This document shows positions 52,739 to 61,433 of a stretch of DNA of 64,000 nucleotides, in pieces (positions within the stretch are counted from its first letter, which is position 1; the number at the start of each line of letters is the position of its first letter). Where the stretch lies: positions 1 through 64,000 of the forward strand of contig NZ_NHSK01000156.1 in assembly GCF_016653355.1 (NCBI RefSeq). The letters run 5' to 3'. The stretch is from Rhodoplanes elegans (GTDB lineage: Bacteria > Pseudomonadota > Alphaproteobacteria > Rhizobiales > Xanthobacteraceae). The notes beneath the pieces are model-generated. The model was given only the letters and a program-made list of their open reading frames with translations, made no database searches and was not told the origin of the DNA. The position numbers and the translations under genes are program-made.

Positions 52739-53353
52739 ATGAGCTACCAGAGTTTTGCAGAAAAAGACGTCAGCTATGATGATTCTGGCCGTCGCCTGTT
52801 GTGCTCGTTGAGCACCAATTGGTGGACATTTGTAATTCGCGGCGTGTTGGCATTGCTTCTCTCTGCCCTGGCATTCTGGATGCCAACGCAGGCGTTGCTG
52901 GCATTTACGCTCGTTTTTGGTGCTTTCTCGTTTGCCGACGGGGTGTTGGTTTTGATCGCGGCAGTGTACAATATCCGCAAAGGCGAGCGCTGGGGATGGC
53001 TTGCCTTCAGCGGCATCCTGGGCGTTCTAACTGGCATTGTGGTGATCGTCTGGCCGCTTACGGCTACGTTGGCGCTCGCGTCGTTTTTATGGGCGAGCAT
53101 TGCGGTCTGGTCGATCTTTACCGGCGCCTTTGAAATTATTGCCGCCATACGCCTTCGTCATGAAATTAGGGGCGAAATCTGGCTGATTCTCAGCGGAGCG
53201 ATTTCAGTGGTCCTAGGAGGGATTGTTGTCTGGCTATTCCTGACCAGACCTATTGAAACCTTTGTAGCCGCCGGTTGGCTCTTGGCGACCTACGCCTTGT
53301 TTTCTGGCATCATTCTCACGATCCTAGGGCTGAGGCTGCGCCGACTGCGCTGA
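52739..53353 (+). CDS. hdeD: HdeD-like membrane protein (DUF308)
   Basis: 204 residues, six membrane helices, each with DUF308 spacing: VIRGVLALLLSALAFWMPTQ, ALLAFTLVFGAFSFADGVLV, LAFSGILGVLTGIVVIVWPL and later FTGAFEIIAAIRL, SGAISVVLGGIVVWLFL. HdeD proteins give acid resistance in E. coli; an HdeD copy is standard in gammaproteobacterial stress-tolerance islands. It heads the rightward operon. Confidence 0.85.
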   Translation: MSYQSFAEKDVSYDDSGRRLLCSLSTNWWTFVIRGVLALLLSALAFWMPTQALLAFTLVFGAFSFADGVLVLIAAVYNIRKGERWGWLAFSGILGVLTGIVVIVWPLTATLALASFLWASIAVWSIFTGAFEIIAAIRLRHEIRGEIWLILSGAISVVLGGIVVWLFLTRPIETFVAAGWLLATYALFSGIILTILGLRLRRLR

Positions 53354-53502
53354 TGGATTAGGTCGAGCCCCCGGATCGCCGAGTGGGCCGCTCGTCTGGC
53401 GGCTTTGCGTCGAGCCCCCAACCGTAGCAGAATTGGCGTGTGCGCATCGGCCCGGTAGACCGCGGGCCGGTCAGGGAAAACCAATGGTTCGGGGAGCCTT
53501 GC

Positions 53503-54414
53503 TTGAACGAAGACCCCTACAGCGTGCTCGGCGTCAAGAAGGACGCGAGCCAGGACGATATCCAGAAAGCCTACCGCAAGCTTGCCAAGAAGCTGCACCC
53601 CGACCTCAATCCCGGCAACAAGCAGGCCGAGGATCGGTTCAAGGCGGTTTCCGCCGCCTACGACCTCCTGAGCGATCCCGAGAAGCGTGCCCGTTTCGAC
53701 CGCGGCGAGATCGATGCCTCGGGCCAGGAGCGGCCGCGGCAGCGCTACTATCGGGATTTCGCCGGCGGGGCGGCCGGTGACCATCCTTATGCATCTTCGG
53801 AGGGATTCTCCGATTTCAGCGACGAGGGCGATCTGTTTTCCAGCCTGTTCGGCCGGGGTGGCCGGATGAACCTGAAGATGCGCGGGCAGGACGTGCATTA
53901 CCGCCTGCCCGTTGAGTTCCTAGAGGCGGTCAATGGTGCGAAGCGCCGCATCACGCTCTCCGACGGTTCAACCATCGATATTACCGTGCCGCCTGGCGCG
54001 CACGACGGCCAACTTTTGCGGCTTGCCGGAAAGGGGGGCGCGGGTATCGGCGGCGGCCCTACCGGTGACGCCTTCATTGAAATTGTTGTGAAGCCACATC
54101 CGCTGTTCACGCGCAAAGGTGACGATATTCATCTGGAACTGCCGGTGTCCATCACCGAAGCTGTACTGGGCGGTAAGATTTCGGTTCCTACCCCGACCGG
54201 GGCGGTCACGATGAACGTCCCCAAGGGCTCCAATACAGGCACAGTCCTGCGCCTGCGCGGCAAAGGTGTCGCTCGCGCGGATGGAACGCGGGGGGATGAA
54301 TACGTCAAATTGAGGGTCGTTCTGCCGGACAAGCCGGACCCGGAGCTGGAAAAATTCGTCCAGAACTGGACGGCCGGCAAAGCCCACGATCCGCGCCGCG
54401 GCATGGAGGCGTAG
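53503..54414 (+). CDS. cbpA: CbpA-like DnaJ co-chaperone
   Basis: 303 residues from a TTG at 53503 (GGGGAG upstream; a GTG at 53440 gives 324). J domain with HPD (residues 32-34) and [14 protein letters not shown]; then a Gly/Ser linker; two DnaJ C-terminal peptide-binding domains ([40 protein letters not shown]). No zinc-finger Cys, so a type II (CbpA) co-chaperone that stimulates DnaK. Next gene is its modulator. Confidence 0.9.
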   Translation: MNEDPYSVLGVKKDASQDDIQKAYRKLAKKLHPDLNPGNKQAEDRFKAVSAAYDLLSDPEKRARFDRGEIDASGQERPRQRYYRDFAGGAAGDHPYASSEGFSDFSDEGDLFSSLFGRGGRMNLKMRGQDVHYRLPVEFLEAVNGAKRRITLSDGSTIDITVPPGAHDGQLLRLAGKGGAGIGGGPTGDAFIEIVVKPHPLFTRKGDDIHLELPVSITEAVLGGKISVPTPTGAVTMNVPKGSNTGTVLRLRGKGVARADGTRGDEYVKLRVVLPDKPDPELEKFVQNWTAGKAHDPRRGMEA

Positions 54415-54765
54415 ATGCTCGACATCCACGAATTCGTTCTCCGCGTGCGCATCGCTTCCGACATCGTGGAGACCTGGGTCGAGGAAGGATGGCTACGCCC
54501 GCAACGTACCGATAAAGGGCTGGCCTTTACGGAAATGGATGTTTCTCGCGCGCAATTGATCCGCGATCTGCGCGAGGACCTGGGGGTCAATCAAGAGGGC
54601 GTCGCCATTATTCTTGACCTCATCGACCAGATGCATGGTCTGAGAAAGACGCTTCGCGAATTGTGCGAAGCCGTTGGTGGTCAGCCGACCGATCTGCAGC
54701 AGCAAATCCTTGCCGATATGCGCAGTCGGCGGCCGATTCCAATGAAAGGTCCAGAAAGCCCATGA
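54415..54765 (+). CDS. cbpM: CbpM-like chaperone modulator
   Basis: 116 residues, MerR-like fold: FVLRVRIASDIVETWVEEGW, then LAFTEMDVSRAQLIRDLRED and LDLIDQMHGLRKTLRELCEA. CbpM binds the J domain of CbpA and blocks DnaK activation and DNA binding. Starts immediately after cbpA, which confirms the pairing. Confidence 0.87.
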   Translation: MLDIHEFVLRVRIASDIVETWVEEGWLRPQRTDKGLAFTEMDVSRAQLIRDLREDLGVNQEGVAIILDLIDQMHGLRKTLRELCEAVGGQPTDLQQQILADMRSRRPIPMKGPESP

Positions 54766-54798
54766 CGATGCTCGATTCATCACTGCTGGAGAGGCGCC

Positions 54799-56676
54799 AT
54801 GCAGTTCAGTAAGGAAACGACGTTCAACATCTGGTACGTCGTTGCGGCCATTTTTGGCGTGTTGCTGATCCAGCATTTCTGGATCGAGAGCCAGCGCGTC
54901 GAGCCCATCCCCTATAGCGAATTCGAGCGTTACCTCGATGATGGAAAGATCAACAACATCGTTGTCGGCAATCAGTTCATCCGCGGTTACTTCAAGGAAC
55001 CGCGCGAAGGTCGCACGCAATTTGTCACCACGCGGGTCGATCCGGCTTTGGCCCAGAAGCTTGCGGAAAAAGGCGTACGCTTTACTGGCGCCGTCGAAAG
55101 CACGTTTCTGCGCGACGTTCTTTCCTGGGTGCTTCCCATCCTGCTTTTCTTCGGCCTGTGGATGTTCGTGTTCCGGCGGATTGCCGAGAAGCAGGGGCTG
55201 GGCAATTTCCTGCCGATCGGCAAGAGCAAGGCCAAGGTCTATGTAGAGAAGGATATCAAGGTCACGTTCAACGACGTCGCCGGCGTCGATGAAGCCAAGG
55301 AAGAACTGAAGGAGGTCGTCGCTTTTCTGCGGGCGCCGCAGGACTATGGCCGGCTCGGAGCACGCATCCCGAAGGGCGTCCTCCTGGTGGGACCGCCCGG
55401 CACCGGCAAGACGTTGCTCGCGCGCGCGATCGCAGGCGAGGCCGGAGTGCCGTTTTTATCGATCAACGGCTCCGAGTTCGTGGAGATGTTCGTCGGTGTT
55501 GGGGCGGCGCGCGTGCGCGACCTGTTCGAGCAGGCGAGAAGCATGGCGCCATGCATTATATTCATCGATGAGCTCGACGCCCTCGGTAAGGCGCGTGGCG
55601 CGTTTCCCGCGGTCGGAGGTCATGACGAGCGCGAACAGACGCTTAATCAGCTTCTGGTTGAGTTGGATGGCTTCGATCCGGCCCAGGGCATCGTTCTCCT
55701 GGCCGCCACCAACCGGCCGGAAATTCTCGATCCGGCCCTTTTGCGCGCGGGCCGCTTCGATCGCCAGGTTCTCATCGACCGTCCTGACAAGACGGGACGT
55801 GTGCAGATTCTCAAGGTGCACATGCGCAAAGTGACGCTGGCCGAGGATGTCGACGCGGAAAAGATCGCGGCTCTGACCACGGGATTTACCGGCGCCGACC
55901 TCGCCAATCTGGTCAACGAAGCCGCCCTCCTGGCCACCCGCCGGGGCGCGTCGGCGGTGGCCATGCAGGATTTTACCGCGGGCGTCGAACGCATCGTTGC
56001 GGGTCTGGAAAAGAAGAATCGACTGCTCAATCCGGACGAACGAAAGGTTGTTGCTTATCACGAGATGGGCCATGCGCTGGTGGCGCTGGCGATGTCCAAG
56101 ACCGATGCCGTGCACAAGGTCTCGATCATTCCGCGCGGGGTGGGCGCGCTTGGCTATACGATTCAGCGGCCGACCGAGGACCGCTATTTGATGACCCGCG
56201 ACGAACTCGAAGCCAAAATCGCTGTTCTGTTGGGCGGACGCGCGGCCGAAAAATTGGTGTTTGGCAAGCTCTCGACCGGCGCCGCCGACGATCTCGCCAA
56301 GGTGACCGACATCGCGCGCAATATGGTCGTGCGCTACGGCATGGACGAAACTCTCGGCTATGTCGTGTACGAACCCGAACGGCCCTCGTTTTTGGGCAAC
56401 GTTCCGGGCCCGGCGCCAAACGAGCGTCATTTCAGCGAAGCAACGGCCGAAACGATCGACGCAGCCGTGAAGTCGATCGTGCATGCGGTATTCGACCGGA
56501 CGACCGCAATCCTTACGGCCAACCGTGACGTTCTGGAGCGATGCGTCAAATCCCTGCTCGAAAAAGAGACCTTGAACGAAGACGAACTGCGCGAACTCAC
56601 CCGCGACCTGCGCTTGTCGGACGCTCAGGCCGTACCTTCGCTGGCTGTGACGGCAGCGCAAGTCGCGAGGACGTGA
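54799..56676 (+). CDS. ftsH: FtsH-family AAA+ membrane protease
   Basis: 625 residues. Two membrane helices flank a periplasmic loop ([20 protein letters not shown] and [20 protein letters not shown]). AAA+ core: Walker A GPPGTGKT at residue 198, Walker [34 protein letters not shown]. Zinc site HEMGH (residues 421-425; most FtsH proteins have HEAGH) with downstream Asp. It is shorter at the C-terminus than chromosomal FtsH copies. Degrades misfolded membrane and soluble proteins. The second FtsH is a known part of P. aeruginosa clone C stress islands. Confidence 0.95.
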   Translation: MQFSKETTFNIWYVVAAIFGVLLIQHFWIESQRVEPIPYSEFERYLDDGKINNIVVGNQFIRGYFKEPREGRTQFVTTRVDPALAQKLAEKGVRFTGAVESTFLRDVLSWVLPILLFFGLWMFVFRRIAEKQGLGNFLPIGKSKAKVYVEKDIKVTFNDVAGVDEAKEELKEVVAFLRAPQDYGRLGARIPKGVLLVGPPGTGKTLLARAIAGEAGVPFLSINGSEFVEMFVGVGAARVRDLFEQARSMAPCIIFIDELDALGKARGAFPAVGGHDEREQTLNQLLVELDGFDPAQGIVLLAATNRPEILDPALLRAGRFDRQVLIDRPDKTGRVQILKVHMRKVTLAEDVDAEKIAALTTGFTGADLANLVNEAALLATRRGASAVAMQDFTAGVERIVAGLEKKNRLLNPDERKVVAYHEMGHALVALAMSKTDAVHKVSIIPRGVGALGYTIQRPTEDRYLMTRDELEAKIAVLLGGRAAEKLVFGKLSTGAADDLAKVTDIARNMVVRYGMDETLGYVVYEPERPSFLGNVPGPAPNERHFSEATAETIDAAVKSIVHAVFDRTTAILTANRDVLERCVKSLLEKETLNEDELRELTRDLRLSDAQAVPSLAVTAAQVART

Positions 56677-56679
56677 CCG

Positions 56680-57417
56680 ATGTTTCCGATCCAAAACGGC
56701 GTACCGCACCGCAGCGCGCCATTCGTAACCTGGAGCCTGATCGCGATCAACGTAGCTGTGTTTCTTTACCAGGTCAGTCTTCCGGCACCGGCGCTGGATC
56801 GATTCCTGGTGGAATACGCACTCATTCCCGGACGCTATTTCGTTCCGCTGCCCTTTCTGCCCGAGCCCACGCTTCAGGATTATCTACCGTTTCTCACCAA
56901 CATGTTCCTGCACGGCGGTTGGCTGCATCTGATCTTGAACATGTGGACGTTGTTTCTGTTCGGGCCGACGGTCGAAGATCGAATGGGAAGAAGCCGCTAC
57001 CTGCTTTTCTATTTGATTTGCGGGATCGCTGCCTCGACAGCGCATGCGTATTTTAATGCAACATCGTTTGTTCCGGCTTTGGGCGCCTCCGGTGCGATCG
57101 CCGGCGTCATCGGCGCCTTCGTCCGTCTTTTTCCGCTGGCGAATTTGATCGTCGTCATTCCGATCTTCTTCTTTCCGTTCTTTTTTGAAGTTCCGGCACT
57201 TTTGTTCGCTGGATTGTGGTTTCTCATGCAATTCGTGCAAGGAACGATCGAGCTTGTCAGCCCCTCGACGGGGGGCGGCATCGCGTGGTGGGCGCATATC
57301 GGCGGATTCATAGCCGGCGTGCTGCTGACATCGCTTCTGACGCGACCGCGACGAACCTATCGCAAATACTACCTCGACGAAGGAATCTATGGTTTCACGC
57401 CGAATGGCCGACGCTAA
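56680..57417 (+). CDS. Rhomboid-family intramembrane serine protease
   Basis: 245 residues, six to seven membrane helices. Catalytic Ser137 in ALGASGAIAG and His206 in IAWWAHIGGF; conserved HGGWLHLILNMWTL. Starts 3 bp after ftsH. Cleaves transmembrane substrates; in this operon probably joins FtsH in membrane-protein quality control. Confidence 0.9.
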   Translation: MFPIQNGVPHRSAPFVTWSLIAINVAVFLYQVSLPAPALDRFLVEYALIPGRYFVPLPFLPEPTLQDYLPFLTNMFLHGGWLHLILNMWTLFLFGPTVEDRMGRSRYLLFYLICGIAASTAHAYFNATSFVPALGASGAIAGVIGAFVRLFPLANLIVVIPIFFFPFFFEVPALLFAGLWFLMQFVQGTIELVSPSTGGGIAWWAHIGGFIAGVLLTSLLTRPRRTYRKYYLDEGIYGFTPNGRR

Positions 57418-57438
57418 GCACCCCGGAGATCTGCTTTC

Positions 57439-58269
57439 ATGAGCTTTAATGATATCTTTTGGCTGTTCTTCATGTTCACGGCCCTGCAGCCCCTGCTGCG
57501 GCAGCGCATGCTGGAGGCGATGCGAACACGAAAAATAGCGCAGATCGAACGCGATCGGAACTCCCGCGTGATCCTGCTGGTGCATCGGCAGGAAACAATG
57601 CGACTGCTTGGCTTTCCGCTGATGCGTTACATCGACGTGAACGACTCCGAGGATGTCCTGCGCGCCATTCACATGACTGATGACGAAGTGCCGCTCGACA
57701 TCGTGCTTCACACCCCCGGCGGTCTCGTGCTTGCCGCTTTGCAGATTGCGCGCGCAATCCGCGCGCACAAGGCGAAAGTCACCGTCTTCGTGCCTCATTA
57801 TGCGATGTCGGGCGGTACGCTCATTGCACTCGCGGCCGATGAGATCGTCATGTGCCGACATTCCGTGCTCGGCCCCATCGACCCGCAGCTCGGACAATCG
57901 CCCGCTGCCTCTCTGCTCAAGGTGGTCGAGCAGAAGCCGATTGCAGAGATCGACGATCAGACCCTGCTCCTTGCGGATGTCGGCCGCAAGGCTATCGCCC
58001 AGGTCAAGGCGGCGGCGAAGGAGCTTCTTGCCGACAAGATGGCCGAGGACAAGGCTGAAGCGCTCGCTGAAAAGCTATCGACCGGACAATGGACGCACGA
58101 CTATCCGATTTCGCCCACGGAGGCCAAAGACCTGGGCCTTCCGGTCAGCACGAACATGCCGGACGCCGTGCTTGAGCTGATGACCCTTTATCCCCAGCCG
58201 GTGCGGTCGCAGGGGGGCGGGGTCGAATATCTCCCGGTGCCGCGCCAGAAGGAAGCGTTGCGAAAGTGA
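57439..58269 (+). CDS. SDH-family Clp-fold serine proteinase
   Basis: 276 residues with an N-terminal membrane anchor (FNDIFWLFFMFTALQPLLRQ). Clp/crotonase-fold motifs: DIVLHTPGGLVLAALQIARA and the Ser in HYAMSGGTLIALAADEIVM; then HSVLGPIDPQLGQSPAASLL. This is the serine dehydrogenase proteinase family (PF01972-like). Membrane-bound peptidase in the same operon as rhomboid and FtsH, suggesting that cleavage products pass from one to the other. Confidence 0.85.
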   Translation: MSFNDIFWLFFMFTALQPLLRQRMLEAMRTRKIAQIERDRNSRVILLVHRQETMRLLGFPLMRYIDVNDSEDVLRAIHMTDDEVPLDIVLHTPGGLVLAALQIARAIRAHKAKVTVFVPHYAMSGGTLIALAADEIVMCRHSVLGPIDPQLGQSPAASLLKVVEQKPIAEIDDQTLLLADVGRKAIAQVKAAAKELLADKMAEDKAEALAEKLSTGQWTHDYPISPTEAKDLGLPVSTNMPDAVLELMTLYPQPVRSQGGGVEYLPVPRQKEALRK

Positions 58270-58322
58270 CTTGAACCAGTGCAGCCAGAGATAAGTCGGC
58301 GGCGCAGCAGATGGAGCCAATT

Positions 58323-58811
58323 ATGAAATTGCTCGAACACTTGGACATCAAGACAACGCAATGGGAGGTGGCCAGCGCCTACGAGAAGTTCGAGCAAGTG
58401 GTCGTTCTCATTCTGACCGGCCTGATCATCGTCGTTATCGCCACCGCGGTCTGGCATCTGGCAATTAAGGTCCTGTTCGGTCTCGTGCTGGCCAGCTTTG
58501 ATCCGACAGAACCCGCCGTTTTCCAGACAATCTTTGGGATGATTTTTACCGTGATTATCGCGCTCGAATTCAAGCATTCCATCCTGATTATGGTGAAACG
58601 CGAACAAAGCGTCGTGCAGGTGCGCACGGTCGTCCTGATTGCAATGCTGGCTGTGATCCGGAAATTCATTATCATTGATATTTCCGCAGCGACCGCAAAT
58701 CAGATGTTCGCATTGGCGGCTGGGGTTATCGCGCTCGGCGCCGTCTATTGGCTCGTCCGCGATCAGGACCGAAAGGCCGAGATCGCAGAGCGAGAGAGGC
58801 AGACAACATGA
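58323..58811 (+). CDS. psiE: PsiE-like membrane protein
   Basis: 162 residues, four membrane helices (FEQVVVLILTGLIIVVIATA, AVFQTIFGMIFTVIIALEFK, VVLIAMLAVIRKFIIIDISA, FALAAGVIALGAVYWLVRDQ). The pattern EFKHSI and VRKFIIID is typical of PsiE family. PsiE is phosphate-starvation inducible in E. coli and a fixed member of stress-tolerance islands; mechanism unknown. Start 58323 has GGAG upstream; ATG 58311 is alternative. Ends with ATGA overlap to the next gene. Confidence 0.85.
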   Translation: MKLLEHLDIKTTQWEVASAYEKFEQVVVLILTGLIIVVIATAVWHLAIKVLFGLVLASFDPTEPAVFQTIFGMIFTVIIALEFKHSILIMVKREQSVVQVRTVVLIAMLAVIRKFIIIDISAATANQMFALAAGVIALGAVYWLVRDQDRKAEIAERERQTT

Positions 58812-59248
58812 GTCAACACGTCACACATATCGTTTGCCCGCATTGCGATGCCGTCAACCGGATTCCGGCAGATAAGCCGTCCAAAGAGGCCAAATGCGGC
58901 CGCTGTCATCGTACGCTTTTTGACGGCCACCCGGCGGAAGTCACAAACGAACAGCTTGAGAAGCACATCAAGTCAAACGAAATCCCGGTCGTCGTCGATT
59001 TTTGGGCGCCATGGTGCGGACCCTGCCGCATGATGGCTCCCGCTTATGAGCGTGCTGCCGGACAACTGGAGCCGAACGCGCGGTTGCTGAAGTTGAACAC
59101 CGAGAATGAACCAGACGCTGCCCAGCGTTACAGCATAAGTTCGATTCCAACCCTGATCATGTTCCGTAACGGCCAGGTTATCGATCGTATGAGCGGGGCC
59201 ATGGACGAACGCCGCCTTCATCAATGGATTATGTCACACGCGCATTGA
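58808..59248 (+). CDS. trxC: Thioredoxin 2-like protein with N-terminal zinc ribbon
   Basis: 146 residues. Zinc-binding Cys10-x2-Cys13 and Cys30-x2-Cys33 at the N-terminus, then the thioredoxin fold with WCGPC (Cys70, Cys73) and SSIPTLIMFRNG (cis-Pro). Reduces disulfides in the cytoplasm; the zinc ribbon is the TrxC hallmark and makes it oxidative-stress tuned. In gammaproteobacterial islands a thioredoxin holds the same place. Confidence 0.9.
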   Translation: MSQHVTHIVCPHCDAVNRIPADKPSKEAKCGRCHRTLFDGHPAEVTNEQLEKHIKSNEIPVVVDFWAPWCGPCRMMAPAYERAAGQLEPNARLLKLNTENEPDAAQRYSISSIPTLIMFRNGQVIDRMSGAMDERRLHQWIMSHAH

Positions 59249-59281
59249 CGCGTTCGTGTATCGACAACCGAGAGTCCGCCA

Positions 59282-59944
59282 ATGACGCGTCGACGAAAAC
59301 CTGAAGCCGACATTTCAAAAGCTGAAGACGATCCGGTGATCGAAGCGGATATCGAGTCTTTCCCTGCGAGCGATCCGCCGGCCTGGATTCCCGCGCGCAT
59401 CGGTCCTGCCGTGCCAATTCGGCCTGAGGAGCTTTCAAGTGCTCGAAATGAGGAGAAAACCATGCATGACACCCGAATCGATTTGCCGTCCAACGTCCGT
59501 GGAACTGTCATCGGGTTGCTTCAGGCACGCCTAGCGGACGCCGCTGATCTTGCGAGCCAAGCCAAACAAGCCCATTGGAACGTCAAGGGACCAAGCTTTA
59601 TAGCGCTGCACGAACTGTTCGATCAAGTCGCAACGACCGTGCGTGAGCATACGGACATGATCGCCGAACGCATCACAACGCTTGGCGGTACGGCCGAGGG
59701 CACGGTACGAGCGGCTGCCAAGCAATCGACACTGAAAGAATACCCTATCGATATCATTGAAGGGCGTGCCCACGTCGCCACCCTTGCGGATGCGCTTGCC
59801 TCATTCGGCGCAAAGGTCCGAAGCAACATCGAGGAGGCGGCAGAGGCTGGTGACCAGGGAACCGCCGACCTGTTTACCGAGATATCGCGAAGTATCGACA
59901 AGACACTTTGGTTTGTTGAAGCCCACGGACAGGCGAAGTCATGA
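59282..59944 (+). CDS. dps: Dps-family ferritin-like DNA-protection protein
   Basis: 220 residues, or 160 from the ATG at 59462 (AGGAG upstream), which matches normal Dps length. Dps motifs: LLQARLADAADLASQAKQAH, HWNVKGPSFIALHELFDQVA and AERITTLGGTAEGTVR, with the ferroxidase His/Asp/Glu. The 60-residue N-terminal part (ESFPASDPPAWIPARIG) is a short motif known from other small proteins and may be a separate, coupled or fused peptide. Stores iron and protects DNA from oxidants. Confidence 0.85.
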   Translation: MTRRRKPEADISKAEDDPVIEADIESFPASDPPAWIPARIGPAVPIRPEELSSARNEEKTMHDTRIDLPSNVRGTVIGLLQARLADAADLASQAKQAHWNVKGPSFIALHELFDQVATTVREHTDMIAERITTLGGTAEGTVRAAAKQSTLKEYPIDIIEGRAHVATLADALASFGAKVRSNIEEAAEAGDQGTADLFTEISRSIDKTLWFVEAHGQAKS

Positions 59945-60055
59945 GCCTTTGAAACGATGGAATCGCCCAAGAAGAAGCCGCACATCTGTTGCTCACCCGA
60001 AACGCCTAAAGGCGACAACTCTTCATTTCCTTAGAAAGCAGAGACGCAATTGCAG

Positions 60056-60979
60056 ATGACCGCAAACTCGGGCCAAAACGCCAATCATTTCGGCTGGAAC
60101 ATCGTCACGCACGGCCTGCATGGACATCCGTTTCTGCGCCAGAAGATTCACAGTAAGATTCGAACCCTTGAAAGGCATCTGCAGCGTTTCCCGGCGGATG
60201 CAGTACATCTTCTCATTGAGCTTGAACGACATCCCCGCAAGGAAGAACACCGCGCCGTTTTGACGCTTCGGCTCCCGTCGCACATTCTGCATGCTGACAA
60301 GTCGGCAAAATCGGTCATTGCCGCCTTGTCGAGCGCGGTGAAGGCGCTTCTGGAAGAATTAAGGGATCTCAAAGAGAGGCTGCGGGAAGAGCCACAATGG
60401 AAGCGCAAGACGAGGCGCAATAAACTGTCTTTCTCTTCCGTGCCGAGAGAGAGCGGCGCGGAGCCGCAAAGTGCTACTGCAATGCGCGAAGCCTTCGTTG
60501 AAAGTCATCGTAGCCGTTTGACGCGGTTTGCGCGCAGAGTTGCCAATCGCGCTCGCAGCCAAGGCGACCAGATCACCGACCGCGAGCTTGCGGAATTAGT
60601 CGGGGAGGCAGAAGACAAGCTGGCGGCTTTGTCGAAACGTCAAAAGCCGACAAATGATCGCGCGCAGCTCTATCGCCTCGTCCGCGAGGCGATCGCACAG
60701 CGCGGCGGCGGCTCACGAAAAGAGCATACTCCGAGTGCGCCCTCATCGCCGACCGAAGGAACCTCTCCAAAATCCGGTTTGTTGTCGGCGATGGATCAGG
60801 TGCTAGCTACATTATCCCCCTTCGAGCAAGAAGTTTTCGATTTGCATTACGTCGAAGGCTTCGAGACCTACGAGATCGCAATGATCGCCCGAAAGCCGGA
60901 GAGTCAGGTTAAGGACGCTATTCAGGCCATCGAGAATCAAATCCGCGGGAGCCTGCGGTCCGAGCCGGTTGAGAAATAG
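60056..60979 (+). CDS. HPF/RaiA-like domain fused to a sigma-70 region 4-like domain
   Basis: 307 residues. Residues about 8-120 form a ribosome-hibernation (S30AE) domain: WNIVTHGLHGHPFLRQKIHS, VHLLIELERHPRKEEHRAVL, HADKSAKSVIAALSSAVKAL. A charged linker follows, then LSAMDQVLATLSPFEQEVFD, LHYVEGFETYEIAMIARKPE and SQVKDAIQAIENQIRG, a sigma-70 region 4 helix-turn-helix. No region 2 is visible, so it is not a complete sigma factor. A TTG at 60050 is an alternative start. It might tie ribosome hibernation to transcription. Confidence 0.75.
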   Translation: MTANSGQNANHFGWNIVTHGLHGHPFLRQKIHSKIRTLERHLQRFPADAVHLLIELERHPRKEEHRAVLTLRLPSHILHADKSAKSVIAALSSAVKALLEELRDLKERLREEPQWKRKTRRNKLSFSSVPRESGAEPQSATAMREAFVESHRSRLTRFARRVANRARSQGDQITDRELAELVGEAEDKLAALSKRQKPTNDRAQLYRLVREAIAQRGGGSRKEHTPSAPSSPTEGTSPKSGLLSAMDQVLATLSPFEQEVFDLHYVEGFETYEIAMIARKPESQVKDAIQAIENQIRGSLRSEPVEK

Positions 60980-61016
60980 CAACATAGCACCGAAGGGGTG
61001 CTAGGGAGTCGATGCC

Positions 61017-61433
61017 ATGGCACTTGGCGATATCGAGCGATGGATGTGGGCAGACGCTTGCGATCTCCTGGCTCGCGCGGAGCGCCTACATCGTCAATTT
61101 TTCACGCCTCTTGCCGTCGAAGGTGCAATCGGTTGGTCGCCACCTGTTGACCTGTATGAGACGGAAAGCGAATTCATAGCGCTAATCGCGTTGCCTGGCG
61201 TGGCCCCGGGCGATGTCGAGATCAGGCTCCTGGGGCGGACGCTTGAAGTGCGTGGCCATCGTCGGCTACCGGCATTGGTTAGAGGCGCGGCCATTCATCG
61301 GCTTGAGATTCCTCAGGGACGTTTTTTGCTTCGATTCACGCTTCCCGAGGCGGCCGCAGCGCTTGCGGCGCGGGGGTTTGAGGATGGCTGCCTCCTTCTC
61401 CGTCTCGCCAAATCGGCACAAGGCGCAAAATGA
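61017..61433 (+). CDS. Small heat-shock protein (Hsp20), coupled to lon
   Basis: 138 residues. The alpha-crystallin domain (WSPPVDLYETESEFIALIAL to GFEDGCLLLRLAKSA) is present but degenerate; the usual G-V-L becomes G-C-L. An ATGA overlap with lon shows translational coupling, which suggests it hands substrates to Lon. Fourth Hsp20 of the island. Confidence 0.85.
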   Translation: MALGDIERWMWADACDLLARAERLHRQFFTPLAVEGAIGWSPPVDLYETESEFIALIALPGVAPGDVEIRLLGRTLEVRGHRRLPALVRGAAIHRLEIPQGRFLLRFTLPEAAAALAARGFEDGCLLLRLAKSAQGAK

